A DNA stretch of 43,077 nucleotides from JBGTBQ01 sp041749275 (GTDB lineage: Bacteria; Acidobacteriota; Blastocatellia; Pyrinomonadales; Pyrinomonadaceae), in the NCBI GenBank assembly GCA_041749275.1, contig JBGTBQ010000038.1:1-43077 (forward strand), written 5' to 3'. The notes under the pieces are model-generated. The model ran no database searches. It worked only from the letters and a program-made list of their open reading frames with translations, and was not told the DNA's origin. Positions 8,600-19,555 of this stretch are shown here, one piece after another. The position numbers and the translations under genes were made by a program. Positions within the stretch are counted from its first letter, which is position 1; the number at the start of each line of letters is the position of its first letter.

Positions 8600-10204
8600 T
8601 CATTTCAAGTCGGTAACGGCGATGGGTTGCGCGGCGCGGAAGGCGTCAAGCACCGGCCCCGGAAAGATTCCGAGGTAGAGCACACCCGCGACGGTGATGA
8701 TGAGCACGAGGGCGATGCTGGCTGGGATCGTGGGGGCGCTCCACTCGGTCGTGCGCTCGCGGAAGAACATCAAGACGATCAGACGAAGGTAGTAGTAAGC
8801 TGAGACCGCCGTATTGAGAACGCCGATCACAACCAGCCAGACGAGATTGCGTTCGAGCGCCTCGCTGAAGATCATCACCTTGCCCATGAAGCCCGCGGTC
8901 AGCGGCACGCCGAGTAGGCTCAACATGAAAAGCGAAAGCGTCAGCGACAGCGCGGGCGCGCGAAAGCCAATGCCGGTATAGTCCTCGAACTCCGTGCGGC
9001 GGTCGCCGCCGCGGGCCATCAGTGTGACGACGGCGAAGGCGCCGAGATTCATAACCGAATAGACAAGCAGGTAGAAGATGACCGCCGCCACGGAGTCGCG
9101 CTGCTCGGCGGCGTCGGTGGCGAAGCCCGCCGCCACAAAACCGACGAGCGCGTAGCCCGCGTGCGCGATGGATGAGTAGGCGAGCATCCGCTTGACGTTG
9201 TTCTGTACGATGGCGACGAGATTCCCCACCGTCATCGTCAACACGGCAAGCAGACTGAGCGCGTCGAGCCATGCCGCGTGCAGGTTCGCTCCGGTCTGTC
9301 CCGCCTGTCCGGTCGCAACGACGAAGGGAAAGGCGAAGAGGAAGACGCGCATGAAGGCCGCGAACCCGGCGGCCTTCGGGCCGGCGGCCATAAAGGCCGT
9401 GACCGGCGTCGGCGCACCCTCATACACGTCGGGCGTCCAGACATGGAACGGCGCGGTGGCGATCTTGAAGCCGAAGCCGATGAGGAGCATCGCCGCGCCC
9501 GCGAACAGCAGCGGCGGATACATCCCGTCGTTCAGTCGTTCGGCAATCTCCTGAATGTTAGTGGTCCCGGCGATGACTCCGCCCCTCGTGCCATCAGCAT
9601 ACGCGGTATGCGCGGTCGCGCCATAGATGAGCGCGATGCCGTAGAGCAGAAACGCGGATGAGAACGAGCCGAGGATAAAGTATTTTAAAGAGGATTCATT
9701 CGAGCGCAGATCGTTCTTCCGGAATCCCGCCATCACGTAGGTCGAGATGGAGAGGATTTCCAGTCCGAGGAAAAGCATCACCAGATCGCCGCCCGACGCC
9801 ATCAGCATCATGCCGACCGTGGCGAACAGCAGCAGCGTGTGAAACTCGCCGGCGGGCAGGTTTTCTCGCTCGACCCAGACCATCGAAACCAGAACGGTAA
9901 GAGCCGCAACCACGATGAAGACGAAGTTGAAGGAGAGCCGCATCCGGTCGAGGACGATCATGCCGGAGAAGGCGGAATCCGGTATGTTAGCGCCCGCATC
10001 CCAGAGCCAGAGACAGGAACCGGCGGCGGCAAGGAGGCCCAGCAGTGACAGGTTCCCCGTTACCCAGCGTTGATTGGTACGGCGCGTAAATGCGTCAACG
10101 AGCATGACGAGCACGCCCGCGACCGAGAGGATCATCTCCGGCAGCAGAAGCCGGAAGTCAACGTCGGGCGGGATTGCCGGAGATATGAGACCGAGATTCA
10201 TCAT
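8600..10204 (-). CDS. nuoN: NADH-quinone oxidoreductase subunit N
   Basis: An antiporter-like membrane subunit of complex I, about 534 residues with about 14 hydrophobic helices. Diagnostic segments include FLGLEILSISTYVMAGF, FKIATAPFHVWTPDVYEGAP and the Lys/His-bearing VKRMLAYSSIAHAGYALVG helix, which belong to the proton-translocating half-channels. The frame extends to a GTG at 10210, but ATGs at 10204 and 10201 (MMNLG) are equally possible; no strong ribosome site decides. It is the last nuo gene of the cluster, separated from nuoM by a thioredoxin-like gene. No obvious T-tract terminator follows, only a weak hairpin (GGCGG/CCGCC) in 8494-8599. Confidence 0.95.
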   Translation of the reverse strand: MMNLGLISPAIPPDVDFRLLLPEMILSVAGVLVMLVDAFTRRTNQRWVTGNLSLLGLLAAAGSCLWLWDAGANIPDSAFSGMIVLDRMRLSFNFVFIVVAALTVLVSMVWVERENLPAGEFHTLLLFATVGMMLMASGGDLVMLFLGLEILSISTYVMAGFRKNDLRSNESSLKYFILGSFSSAFLLYGIALIYGATAHTAYADGTRGGVIAGTTNIQEIAERLNDGMYPPLLFAGAAMLLIGFGFKIATAPFHVWTPDVYEGAPTPVTAFMAAGPKAAGFAAFMRVFLFAFPFVVATGQAGQTGANLHAAWLDALSLLAVLTMTVGNLVAIVQNNVKRMLAYSSIAHAGYALVGFVAAGFATDAAEQRDSVAAVIFYLLVYSVMNLGAFAVVTLMARGGDRRTEFEDYTGIGFRAPALSLTLSLFMLSLLGVPLTAGFMGKVMIFSEALERNLVWLVVIGVLNTAVSAYYYLRLIVLMFFRERTTEWSAPTIPASIALVLIITVAGVLYLGIFPGPVLDAFRAAQPIAVTDLK

Positions 10205-10300
10205 CGTCACTTAATACGGTTCGCAGTCAGCCTTTGAGAAAACTCATTGCAAGCGCGAGCGTCATCGCACCGCGAGGCGTCGGACAAGTCGCCAGTGCTT

Positions 10301-10879
10301 TCAGTTCGCCGCGTTGCCGCCCGTCGTCACGCCCTGCCCGGCATTCAACAGCGCATCCACACGGCCTCGCACCAATTTCTTATACTCCGATATCTCGGAC
10401 GACATTCCGCGATGTGCGGGCGCAACGAAGTTTCCTTCACGGTCGAAGAAAGCGACCAGAGGGATGCGCGTCGTCGTCGAGAACTGGGCGAACACCGCTC
10501 CGTCCGAGTCGCGCAGGACGGGGATCGTCAACCGGCGCTCTTTGGCGTATTGCTTAAGGATATTGTTCGAGGCGCGTCTCTCGTCTTCGATGCTGATCCA
10601 GAGAAATCGCACCGGCTTATTGGCATACTCCTCTTTGAGTTCCTCAATCGCCACCAGTTCCCAAGTGCAGGGCGTACACCACGTCGCTCCGAATGAAACG
10701 ACCCACACCTCGCCGCCCGTCGCCGACGTGTCATAGACTTTCCCATCAATCGCCTTCAGCTTGAACCCGATATTCGTCCGCGCCATCGGCGGCGCGACCT
10801 GCCGCTGCATCGTCGCCGTCGAAGGCGCCACGATGACTACGGAAAGTAAGATGAGAAAATAGGCGAATCGTCTAAGCAT
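10301..10879 (-). CDS. Exported TlpA-like thioredoxin-fold protein
   Basis: A 192-residue protein with an N-terminal signal or anchor (MLRRFAYFLILLSVVIVAP) followed by a thioredoxin/redoxin domain with the active-site motif WCTPC (W67, C68, C71) and the cis-Pro-type segment TTTRIPLVAFFD. The TlpA/ResA class acts outside the cytoplasmic membrane as a thiol-disulfide oxidoreductase, often in cytochrome c or cofactor maturation. The frame opens at a TTG (10906) overlapping the nuoM stop; ATG 10879 is preferred because the signal peptide begins there. It lies between nuoM and nuoN on the same strand, an unusual position. The C-terminus ends with a Gly/Asn-rich tail after the domain. Confidence 0.85.
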   Translation of the reverse strand: MLRRFAYFLILLSVVIVAPSTATMQRQVAPPMARTNIGFKLKAIDGKVYDTSATGGEVWVVSFGATWCTPCTWELVAIEELKEEYANKPVRFLWISIEDERRASNNILKQYAKERRLTIPVLRDSDGAVFAQFSTTTRIPLVAFFDREGNFVAPAHRGMSSEISEYKKLVRGRVDALLNAGQGVTTGGNAAN

Positions 10880-10902
10880 AGAACTTGACCGTCTAACTCT
10901 TG

Positions 10903-12495
10903 TCAACGCGCGTCGGCGTGAAATGTCCCCTGCGTCGCGGGGGCGACGACGCGGGCGCGCACCTGCTCGACGCTCAAACGCGAGCGGTTCAGAAACGGGC
11001 GTGGATAGGCGCCCATGTAAAGCATCAGCGCGAGCAGCGGTATGAGCAAGCCAACTTCGCGCGGGTTCAAATCAAGCAGCCGCCGGTTCTTCTCGTTGAT
11101 CACGCGCCCGAACAGCACGCGCTGCAACATCCACAGCATATAAACGGCGGCCCAGATGACGCCCGTCGCCGCCAACATCGTCACCAACCACGGGCGCGCG
11201 ACCGTCAATTCGGGACTGGCCGTCCACATGCCGAGCATGATGAGAAACTCGCCGACGAAACCGTTCAGCAGCGGCAGGCCGACGGAGGAGAGCGAAGTAA
11301 TGACGAGGAAGGTGGCGAACCACGGCATCGGCGTTGACAGTCCGCCAAACTCAGAGATCATGCGCGTGTGCCGGCGTTCGTAGATCATGCCGACGAGGAG
11401 GAAGAGCGCGCCGGTCGAGACGCCGTGATTGAGCATCTGGTAGAGCGCGCCCTGCATACCCTGCTCGGTGAAAGAGAACATTCCGAGCACGACGAATCCC
11501 ATGTGGCTTACGGACGAATACGCGACCAGACGCTTTACGTCCGGCTGCACCATCGCCACCAGCGCGCCGTAGATGATGCCGATGACGGCGAGGATGATGA
11601 AGAGCCAAGCCATCTCGCGCGTCGCTTCAGGGAACAGCCCGAAGTTGAAACGCAGCAGCCCGTAAGTGCCCATCTTCAGCAGGACGCCCGCGAGGATGAC
11701 GCTCCCGGCGGTTGGGGCCTCGGTGTGCGCGTCCGGCAGCCACGTGTGGAAGGGGAAGAGCGGAACTTTGATCGAGAAGGCAAGCGCAAAGGCGAGGAAG
11801 AGCAGTAACTGCTCCTGCGTCGCCCGTCCACCCTCGCCGACGAGACTCAACTTGCCGCTCTGGATGGCATCGAACAGCGTGACGTAGTCGAACGTGCCAA
11901 AGCCCACGGCCTTCGCGTGCATGAAGTAGAGGGCGATGATGCCGACGAGCATGAGGAGGCTGCCGACCATCGTGTAGATAAAGAACTTGACCGCCGCGTA
12001 AAGCTTGCGCTCGCCGCCCCAGACGCCGATGAGCAGGAACATCGGGATGAGCGACGCCTCGAAGAAGAGGTAGAAGAGCAGGAGATCGAGCGAGACAAAG
12101 ACGCCTATCATCGCCGATTCGAGCACGAGCATCGCCGAGAAAAAGGCGAGCGGGCGTTTCTCAATCGCCGTCCAACTGGAGAGAATAGAAATGGGTACGA
12201 GGAGCGTCGCCAGCAGCACGAGCCACAAACTCATCCCGTCCACGCCGACGTGGTAGTACGCGCCGATGCTCCCGATCCAGAGCGCCTTCTGCTCAAAACG
12301 GAATGCGTTCACCGCGCCGCCGCCCACATCGCCCGTCAAGAGGAGCAGCGAGACGGCAAAGGTGGCGAGAGAAAACAGGAGCGCGATCCAGCGATAGTGT
12401 TGCGGGCGAGAGTAGGGCGCGAGTCCGTGCAGTGCGACCGCGACGGCCCCGGCCAAGGGCAGCAGAATCAGAATCGTGAGCAGGTATGTCTGCAT
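10903..12495 (-). CDS. nuoM: NADH-quinone oxidoreductase subunit M
   Basis: A 530-residue antiporter-like membrane subunit of complex I with about 14 helices. Family segments are clear: FYLFFEASLIPMFLLIG (carrying the conserved helix-5 Glu), VPLFPFHTWLPDAHTEAP, and the helix DVKRLVAYSSVSHMGFVVLG. It pumps protons as part of the membrane arm. The start ATG at 12495 is six bases after the nuoL stop (12502), so the two are tightly coupled. The C-terminal tail is short and polar (RARVVAPATQGTFHADAR). Length matches usual NuoM (about 500-530). Confidence 0.97.
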   Translation of the reverse strand: MQTYLLTILILLPLAGAVAVALHGLAPYSRPQHYRWIALLFSLATFAVSLLLLTGDVGGGAVNAFRFEQKALWIGSIGAYYHVGVDGMSLWLVLLATLLVPISILSSWTAIEKRPLAFFSAMLVLESAMIGVFVSLDLLLFYLFFEASLIPMFLLIGVWGGERKLYAAVKFFIYTMVGSLLMLVGIIALYFMHAKAVGFGTFDYVTLFDAIQSGKLSLVGEGGRATQEQLLLFLAFALAFSIKVPLFPFHTWLPDAHTEAPTAGSVILAGVLLKMGTYGLLRFNFGLFPEATREMAWLFIILAVIGIIYGALVAMVQPDVKRLVAYSSVSHMGFVVLGMFSFTEQGMQGALYQMLNHGVSTGALFLLVGMIYERRHTRMISEFGGLSTPMPWFATFLVITSLSSVGLPLLNGFVGEFLIMLGMWTASPELTVARPWLVTMLAATGVIWAAVYMLWMLQRVLFGRVINEKNRRLLDLNPREVGLLIPLLALMLYMGAYPRPFLNRSRLSVEQVRARVVAPATQGTFHADAR

Positions 12496-12501
12496 GTTGT
12501 T

Positions 12502-14715
<2,214 letters not shown>

Positions 14716-14720
14716 AAGAG

Positions 14721-14744
14721 CAGTGGTCAGAAGTCAGTGGTCAG
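14721..14744. repeat. Short tandem repeat in nuoK-nuoL spacer
   Basis: CAGTGGTCAG occurs exactly twice, at 14721-14730 and 14735-14744, and the rest of the 60-base spacer has related GGTCAG/GGCCACCGACC segments. The same word family, in inverted form, fills the nuoB-nuoC spacer (24718-24736). Confidence 0.7.
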
Positions 14745-14775
14745 TGTGAATCGAACTTTAACCGGCCACCGACCG

Positions 14776-15078
14776 CTAGAGTTTCAAAATATTCGCCTCG
14801 TCCACGTCGAGCGACTCGCGGTTGCGGAAGATGGCGATGATGATGCCCAAACCCACCGCGGCCTCCGCCGCCGCGACCGTCATCACGATAAAGACGAAGA
14901 GTTGGCCCGTCACGTCCTGAAAATAGGTGGAGAAGGCAACGAAGGTCAGGTTGACGGCGTTGAGCATCAGCTCGATGCACATGAACATCTGAATCGCGTT
15001 GCGCCTGATGATGACGCCCGTGACACCGATGGTGAACAACACGGCGGAGAGCGCCAGATACCACGAAAGAGGAATCAT
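14776..15078 (-). CDS. nuoK: NADH-quinone oxidoreductase subunit K
   Basis: A 100-residue, three-helix membrane subunit of complex I, the usual size. The conserved membrane glutamates are visible in FMCIELMLNAVNL and MTVAAAEAAVGLGI. The start overlaps the nuoJ stop by one base (TAATG), which fixes the start codon and indicates coupled translation. The C-terminus (ESLDVDEANILKL) matches the family end. Confidence 0.97.
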   Translation of the reverse strand: MIPLSWYLALSAVLFTIGVTGVIIRRNAIQMFMCIELMLNAVNLTFVAFSTYFQDVTGQLFVFIVMTVAAAEAAVGLGIIIAIFRNRESLDVDEANILKL

Positions 15079-15791
15079 TATCCTTCGCCCTCCTCCTCTC
15101 CCGTCGTCGAATGTTTCGCCCGCATCGCCTCTTCTTCCTGCTTGATATGCATCCGTGCCATGGCCTGCCCCGTCGCCTCCGTGTCGCCGGGTTGAATGAC
15201 GCCGGTAGGTCGGGAAGCATAATCTTCGCCCAGAACGTATTCGGACGCGCCGGCGAATTCCGGTTCGGGCGTGGAGGCGGGAGCGAGCGTCCGACGCGCG
15301 AGCGTGATCGCGCCGACGAGCGCCATCAGGATTAAGACGGAAGTGACCTCGAAGGGCAGTAGATATTCCGTGAAGAGGCCCGTGCCGATGGAAGCCGTCA
15401 GCCCAACATCGGAAGCAGGTACGCCGGTCGTATCCACTCTTTCCGGCCCGCCGCGAAGCGTCAAAATGAAGGCGGCTTCCGCGATGAGAATCGCGGCCAG
15501 CGCGACGGCGATGGGGACGAGATAGCGTAGACGCAAAGGACGGTGCGCTTCTTCCTCGACGTTGAGGAGCATGATGACGAAGACGACGAGCACCATAATC
15601 GCGCCCGCGTAGACGATGATCTGGACGGCGGCGATAAAGGGCGCGGCGAGCGTCATGTACAGACAGGCGAGCGAGATGAAGACGCCTACGAGCGAAATCG
15701 CGCTATAGAGCGGGTTGCGCTGCGCGACCACCGCCACGGCGCAGCCCACCGCCATTCCGCCGAAGAGTATGAAGAGGAGAATCGTCAGCAT
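15078..15791 (-). CDS. nuoJ: NADH-quinone oxidoreductase subunit J, long C-terminal tail
   Basis: A 237-residue membrane subunit of complex I with five hydrophobic helices; the family segment IVYAGAIMVLVVFVIMLLN (third helix, flexible part at the E-channel) is clear. After the last helix (TSVLILMALVGAITLARR) it carries about 70 polar residues ending EEEGEG, which makes it longer than E. coli NuoJ (184). It is directly upstream of nuoK with a one-base overlap. The gene normally upstream of nuoJ, nuoI, is not there: the previous gene is nuoH and the gap is only 90 bases. Confidence 0.95.
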   Translation of the reverse strand: MLTILLFILFGGMAVGCAVAVVAQRNPLYSAISLVGVFISLACLYMTLAAPFIAAVQIIVYAGAIMVLVVFVIMLLNVEEEAHRPLRLRYLVPIAVALAAILIAEAAFILTLRGGPERVDTTGVPASDVGLTASIGTGLFTEYLLPFEVTSVLILMALVGAITLARRTLAPASTPEPEFAGASEYVLGEDYASRPTGVIQPGDTEATGQAMARMHIKQEEEAMRAKHSTTGEEEGEG

Positions 15792-15795
15792 TGGT

Positions 15796-15870
15796 CAGTT
15801 TCCAGTTTCCGGTTTCCAGTTTTCAGTTCAAAGCTCTTTCTTTGCTTAAAACCTAAAGACTAAAAACTGA
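15796..15870. repeat. CAGTTTC-type tandem repeats with inverted copy in nuoH-nuoJ spacer
   Basis: 15796-15829 consists of repeated CAGTTTCC/GGTTTCC/CAGTTTT words; the other end (15863-15870, AAAACTGA) carries the reverse complement of part of it. The spacer is where nuoI would be expected, but it holds no open frame of useful length. Confidence 0.6.
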
Positions 15871-15881
15871 ACACTGTTTCA

Positions 15882-16925
15882 TCAAAACCAGAAGAAAGCG
15901 ACGGTCGCCGTCACAATCACGTTGAGGATCGCAAAGGGGAGCAGGAACTTCCAGCCGAAGCTCATCAACTGGTCGAAACGGAAACGCGGGAGCGTCCCGC
16001 GCAGCCAGATGTAAAGGAAGAGGAAGAAAAAGACCTTCCCGAAGAAATAGAGCACGCCGAGGAATGGAAGCTTATCAACCAACGGGCCGTTCCAGCCGCC
16101 GAGAAAGAGCGTCGTCGCCAGCATCGAGACCGTGAACATGTTGACGTACTCGGCCATAAAGAAGAGCGCGAATTTCAAGGCGCTGTACTCGGTGTGGAAT
16201 CCGGCGACGAGTTCCGTCTCGGCCTCCGGCAAATCGAACGGCACGCGGTTCGTCTCGGCGATGGCGGAAATCAGATAGATGATGAAGCCGAGCGGTTGGA
16301 AGAAGATGTTCCACTTCATTCCGCCCCAGCTCGATTGCTGCTCGACGATGGAGTACAAATCAAGCGTCCCTGAGAGCAGCACCACGCCGATGAGCGAAAG
16401 TCCGAGCGACAGTTCGTAGGAGATCATCTGCGCCGATGCGCGCAGAGCGCCCATCAAACTGTACTTACTGTTCGACGCCCACCCCGCCAGCGCGATGCCA
16501 TAGACGCCGATTGAGGTGATGCCGAGCACGTAGAGCAGGCCAATGTCCATCCGCGCGATGACGAGCGACACCTCGCCGACGACAGGCAGGTTGATCGTCG
16601 GCCCGAAAGGATAGACGATGATCGGCATGAAGGCGGCGATGACGGCAATCATCGGCGCCAGAAAAAAGACGAAGCGCGTCGCAGCGGTGGGCGTAATCTC
16701 CTCCTTGAAGATGAACTTCAGGAGGTCCGCGAAGGGTTGCAGGATACCGCCCGGCCCGACGCGATTAGGACCCAGACGACCCTGTATGAACGCAAGCACG
16801 CGCCGTTCGGCGAGCACCGTATAGGCCACGACCATCATCACCGCGACAAAGGCGATGTTGATACCGATGAGTTGGCCGAGGCCCCTGACGCCGGCCTGTC
16901 CGATGGTTTCGTTAAGCCATTCCAT
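15882..16925 (-). CDS. nuoH: NADH-quinone oxidoreductase subunit H
   Basis: A 347-residue membrane subunit of complex I with about eight helices, which together with NuoD and NuoB forms the quinone-reaction chamber. Family landmarks: the loop LGPNRVGPGGILQPFADLLK, AETNRVPFDLPEAETELVAGF (the conserved acidic quinone-site loop, residues about 225-245) and the C-terminal WLRGTLPRFRFDQLM. Length is standard. It follows nuoG after a 95-base spacer made largely of CGTTCAT repeats. Confidence 0.97.
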   Translation of the reverse strand: MEWLNETIGQAGVRGLGQLIGINIAFVAVMMVVAYTVLAERRVLAFIQGRLGPNRVGPGGILQPFADLLKFIFKEEITPTAATRFVFFLAPMIAVIAAFMPIIVYPFGPTINLPVVGEVSLVIARMDIGLLYVLGITSIGVYGIALAGWASNSKYSLMGALRASAQMISYELSLGLSLIGVVLLSGTLDLYSIVEQQSSWGGMKWNIFFQPLGFIIYLISAIAETNRVPFDLPEAETELVAGFHTEYSALKFALFFMAEYVNMFTVSMLATTLFLGGWNGPLVDKLPFLGVLYFFGKVFFFLFLYIWLRGTLPRFRFDQLMSFGWKFLLPFAILNVIVTATVAFFWF

Positions 16926-16983
16926 AACTTAAACGATGAAGTATGATGAAGTATGAACGATGAATTGGAAGACAAATGCTTTT

Positions 16984-17011
16984 CGTTCATCGTTCATCGT
17001 TCATCGTTCAT
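16984..17011. repeat. CGTTCAT heptamer, four tandem copies
   Basis: Four perfect copies of the 7-base unit. The left part of the same nuoG-nuoH spacer (16930-16965) carries ATGAACGATGAA and GATGAAGTATGA, partial reverse complements, so the transcript could fold on itself. Confidence 0.85.
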
Positions 17012-17020
17012 ACTTTCTCT

Positions 17021-19309
17021 TCAGTCTCCCGCGACCGTCTCGCGCCGCCCGGTGGGATCAATCGTGATCTGGTACAGAGGGGAAATCAGAACGCTCTCCG
17101 GTTCGGGATTGCCCGCGGCGAGCAGGTGGAACTGCGGCACTTTGCCGGTCAATGTTCCGATCTTGAACAACTCATGCCCGACGGGCGGCGTGCCGGTTAT
17201 TTTCTCACCCGTCTCGCCGAGTTCGTTGACGATAGTTCGCAACTCTTCGATCTGTTTCGACACGTCGCGCTGGCCGGCGAGCGCGTGTTTCGCCTGCACG
17301 GGATTGGACTCGTCTTTCAAAAGAGGATAGCGCAGCCCCGTGTAGGCCGGGACGTTGCGAGCGAGGTCGAGGAAGACCGCGCTCGCGGCCATCTGATAGC
17401 CGAAGTCCGTGCCCAACGCATGTGCGAGCAGAGCGGTGACGACCCAGTCTGGCTTCGACTGATGGATGGGGGGGATTGATTGGCGGACGCGCTGGACGAG
17501 GCCGCCGCTGTTGGTGTAGGTGCCATCAACCTCGGCGAAGGATGCCGCCGGAAGAACAACGTCGGCGTGCGCGGTCGTCGTCGTCGGGAAAAGCTCCTGA
17601 ACGACAAGAAAGTCCAGCTTTGAAAGCGCCTCCTCGCGCCCGTCGAGATGGTAGGGAAGGAAACTGCCGGCGACGTACATCGCCCGCAAGCTATCGCCCG
17701 CCGCGTCGAGTATCTCGACCGGATTCAGCGCGCCGTTCAGAAGGCCAATGTCCTGTACGCCGACGCTGTTGTTGAAGAGCGGGAGCGGGTGGAAGAGAAA
17801 GCGTCGCCCCTCACGCTCGCCGAAATTGAAAGGCGCCTGCGCGATGACAGCCTGCGCCTCCGCGCCCAACTCGCCGCCAAAGATGATGACGACATCGCCC
17901 TGCGTCTCGTTGATGAGTTTGAGAGCAGCCTCGATCTCCGCGGCTTCGACGCCCATCCTGCTCGCCGCCACACCATCTTTATCTTGCAAGGAGATGGCGA
18001 GCGCCGCCGCCTCTTCGGCGCCGGGGCGGATGTGGATGAATTTCGCCGCCTGCTCTTTGAGACGGATGGGAACGCTGTTGATGATAATCAGCTTCGCGCC
18101 GCCGTTTCGCACCGCCTGTCGAATCTGTCGGCCCGTGAGCGGCTGATTCTCTTCAGGTTCGCCGCCGATGAGCAGGATCGTCTTGGCGTGGCGGATGTCG
18201 TGGTGCGTGGCGAGCGGGGCGCTCAGATTCTCAAAGAAGGGAGCGAGCGAGAAAGCTTCCGTGGCGGTGTAATTTTCCGTCCCGACCACTTCGCGCGCGA
18301 ATTTGAGGAGAGCGAAGTTCGCCTCGTTCGTCAGGCGTGGGCTGCCCACGACGCCGACCGCGTTGCCGCCGTGCGCGTCCTTAATCTCCTGAAGTCTCCG
18401 CGCCGTGAATTTAATCGCCTCGTCCCATGTCGTGGGGATCAGCCGGCCACCTTTTTTGTACCGGATCAGCGGCGTCTTCAGGCGCTCTTCATGGTTGATA
18501 AATGGGTGTGCGAAGCGCCCCTTGATGCAAAGAAACTCGCCGTTAAGTCCGTTGACATAGCGGTCGCGCGCGACGACGCGCATCACCTCGCCGCCACGCG
18601 AGCCGACCGAGAACTGGCAACCGTCAGAGCAGAAGGTGCAGGTCGAAGTGGTGCGCGAGAGTTCCCACGGGCGGGTTTGATGGCGATAAGTGGCGTCGAG
18701 GAGCGTGCCGGTCGGGCAGACCTCGATGCAGTTGCCGCACTGCGAGCAGTTGAGCCAGCCGCCGTAGGTGCCGATGACGGTGTGTGAGCCGCGCCCTCCC
18801 GCTTCGATGGCGTCCTCTCCCATCCACTCGTCGCAGACGCGCGTGCAACGCTTACAGAGGATGCAACGCTGCGGGTCGTTGGCGACGATGGGCGATAGAT
18901 ATTTTTCCGGATAATAATTCTTGCGCTCGGTGAAGCGCTCTTCCAGTCCGCCCCAATCGAAGACCATCTCCTGCAACTCGCACTCGCCGCCGCGGTCGCA
19001 GACGGGGCAGTCGAGCGGGTGGTTGGCGAGCAGAAACTCGAGCATCCCGCGCTGCGCCTTCTCGATCTCCTCGCTCTCGGTCGTGACGACCATGCCATCG
19101 GTACAGGTGATCGTGCATGAGGTCTGTAGCTTCGGCATCTTCTCGATGCGGACGAGGCACATGCGGCACGACGCCTGAAGCGCGAGGTCGGCGTAGTAAC
19201 AGAAGGACGGGATAGCGAAACTTTTCTCGCGGCAAACGTCAATCAGGCGAGCGCCTTTCTCGACCTGAAAATCCTGACCGTTGATTGTGACTTTGATTGG
19301 TTCTGCCAT
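17021..19309 (-). CDS. nuoG: NADH-quinone oxidoreductase subunit G
   Basis: A 762-residue peripheral-arm subunit carrying several Fe-S clusters. Visible ligands: [2Fe-2S] Cys 37, 48, 51, 65; the His97/Cys101/Cys104/Cys110 cluster (HPLDCPVCDRGGEC); and two ferredoxin-like motifs, CILCKRCTRVC (149-159) and CSQCGNCIEVCP (188-199). Residues from about 220 form a molybdopterin-oxidoreductase-like domain that begins with a CTFCSDGC motif, as in NuoG proteins with an extra cluster site. The ATG at 19309 is preferred to the TTG at 19315. It is separated from nuoF by a hicBA pair. Confidence 0.96.
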   Translation of the reverse strand: MAEPIKVTINGQDFQVEKGARLIDVCREKSFAIPSFCYYADLALQASCRMCLVRIEKMPKLQTSCTITCTDGMVVTTESEEIEKAQRGMLEFLLANHPLDCPVCDRGGECELQEMVFDWGGLEERFTERKNYYPEKYLSPIVANDPQRCILCKRCTRVCDEWMGEDAIEAGGRGSHTVIGTYGGWLNCSQCGNCIEVCPTGTLLDATYRHQTRPWELSRTTSTCTFCSDGCQFSVGSRGGEVMRVVARDRYVNGLNGEFLCIKGRFAHPFINHEERLKTPLIRYKKGGRLIPTTWDEAIKFTARRLQEIKDAHGGNAVGVVGSPRLTNEANFALLKFAREVVGTENYTATEAFSLAPFFENLSAPLATHHDIRHAKTILLIGGEPEENQPLTGRQIRQAVRNGGAKLIIINSVPIRLKEQAAKFIHIRPGAEEAAALAISLQDKDGVAASRMGVEAAEIEAALKLINETQGDVVIIFGGELGAEAQAVIAQAPFNFGEREGRRFLFHPLPLFNNSVGVQDIGLLNGALNPVEILDAAGDSLRAMYVAGSFLPYHLDGREEALSKLDFLVVQELFPTTTTAHADVVLPAASFAEVDGTYTNSGGLVQRVRQSIPPIHQSKPDWVVTALLAHALGTDFGYQMAASAVFLDLARNVPAYTGLRYPLLKDESNPVQAKHALAGQRDVSKQIEELRTIVNELGETGEKITGTPPVGHELFKIGTLTGKVPQFHLLAAGNPEPESVLISPLYQITIDPTGRRETVAGD

Positions 19310-19333
19310 TTTCAATTATGAAATAATCTTGGT

Positions 19334-19555
19334 TTAAAGTGCCGCAACAAACTCGTCAACGGTTAGGTTGGCGGCGCGAATCAGACTGCGGAGCGTGCCT
19401 CTAGCTACTTCTCGGTGGTCGGGTATCGAAAGCGTCACCGTTTCGCCCTCTTTGGTCATAACGACGTGGCTTCCACTCTGACGCGTGACCTCCCACCCCA
19501 ATGTTGCAAAAGCTTTGATAACTGCACGCCCGCTTAAAACGGGCAGCGAAGCCAT
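19334..19555 (-). CDS. hicA: HicA-type mRNA interferase toxin
   Basis: A 73-residue double-stranded-RNA-binding-fold protein of the HicA (YcfA) family. The pattern SGRAVIKAFATLGW, then RQSGSHVVM with the catalytic His30, then TLSIPDHREVARGTLRSLIR, is characteristic. By family knowledge it cleaves mRNA unless bound by HicB. Its ATG overlaps the hicB stop by one base (TAATG), so antitoxin precedes toxin, the order less common than hicAB. It sits 25 bases before the nuoG start on the same strand, inside the complex I operon, and may be expressed with it. Confidence 0.88.
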   Translation of the reverse strand: MASLPVLSGRAVIKAFATLGWEVTRQSGSHVVMTKEGETVTLSIPDHREVARGTLRSLIRAANLTVDEFVAAL

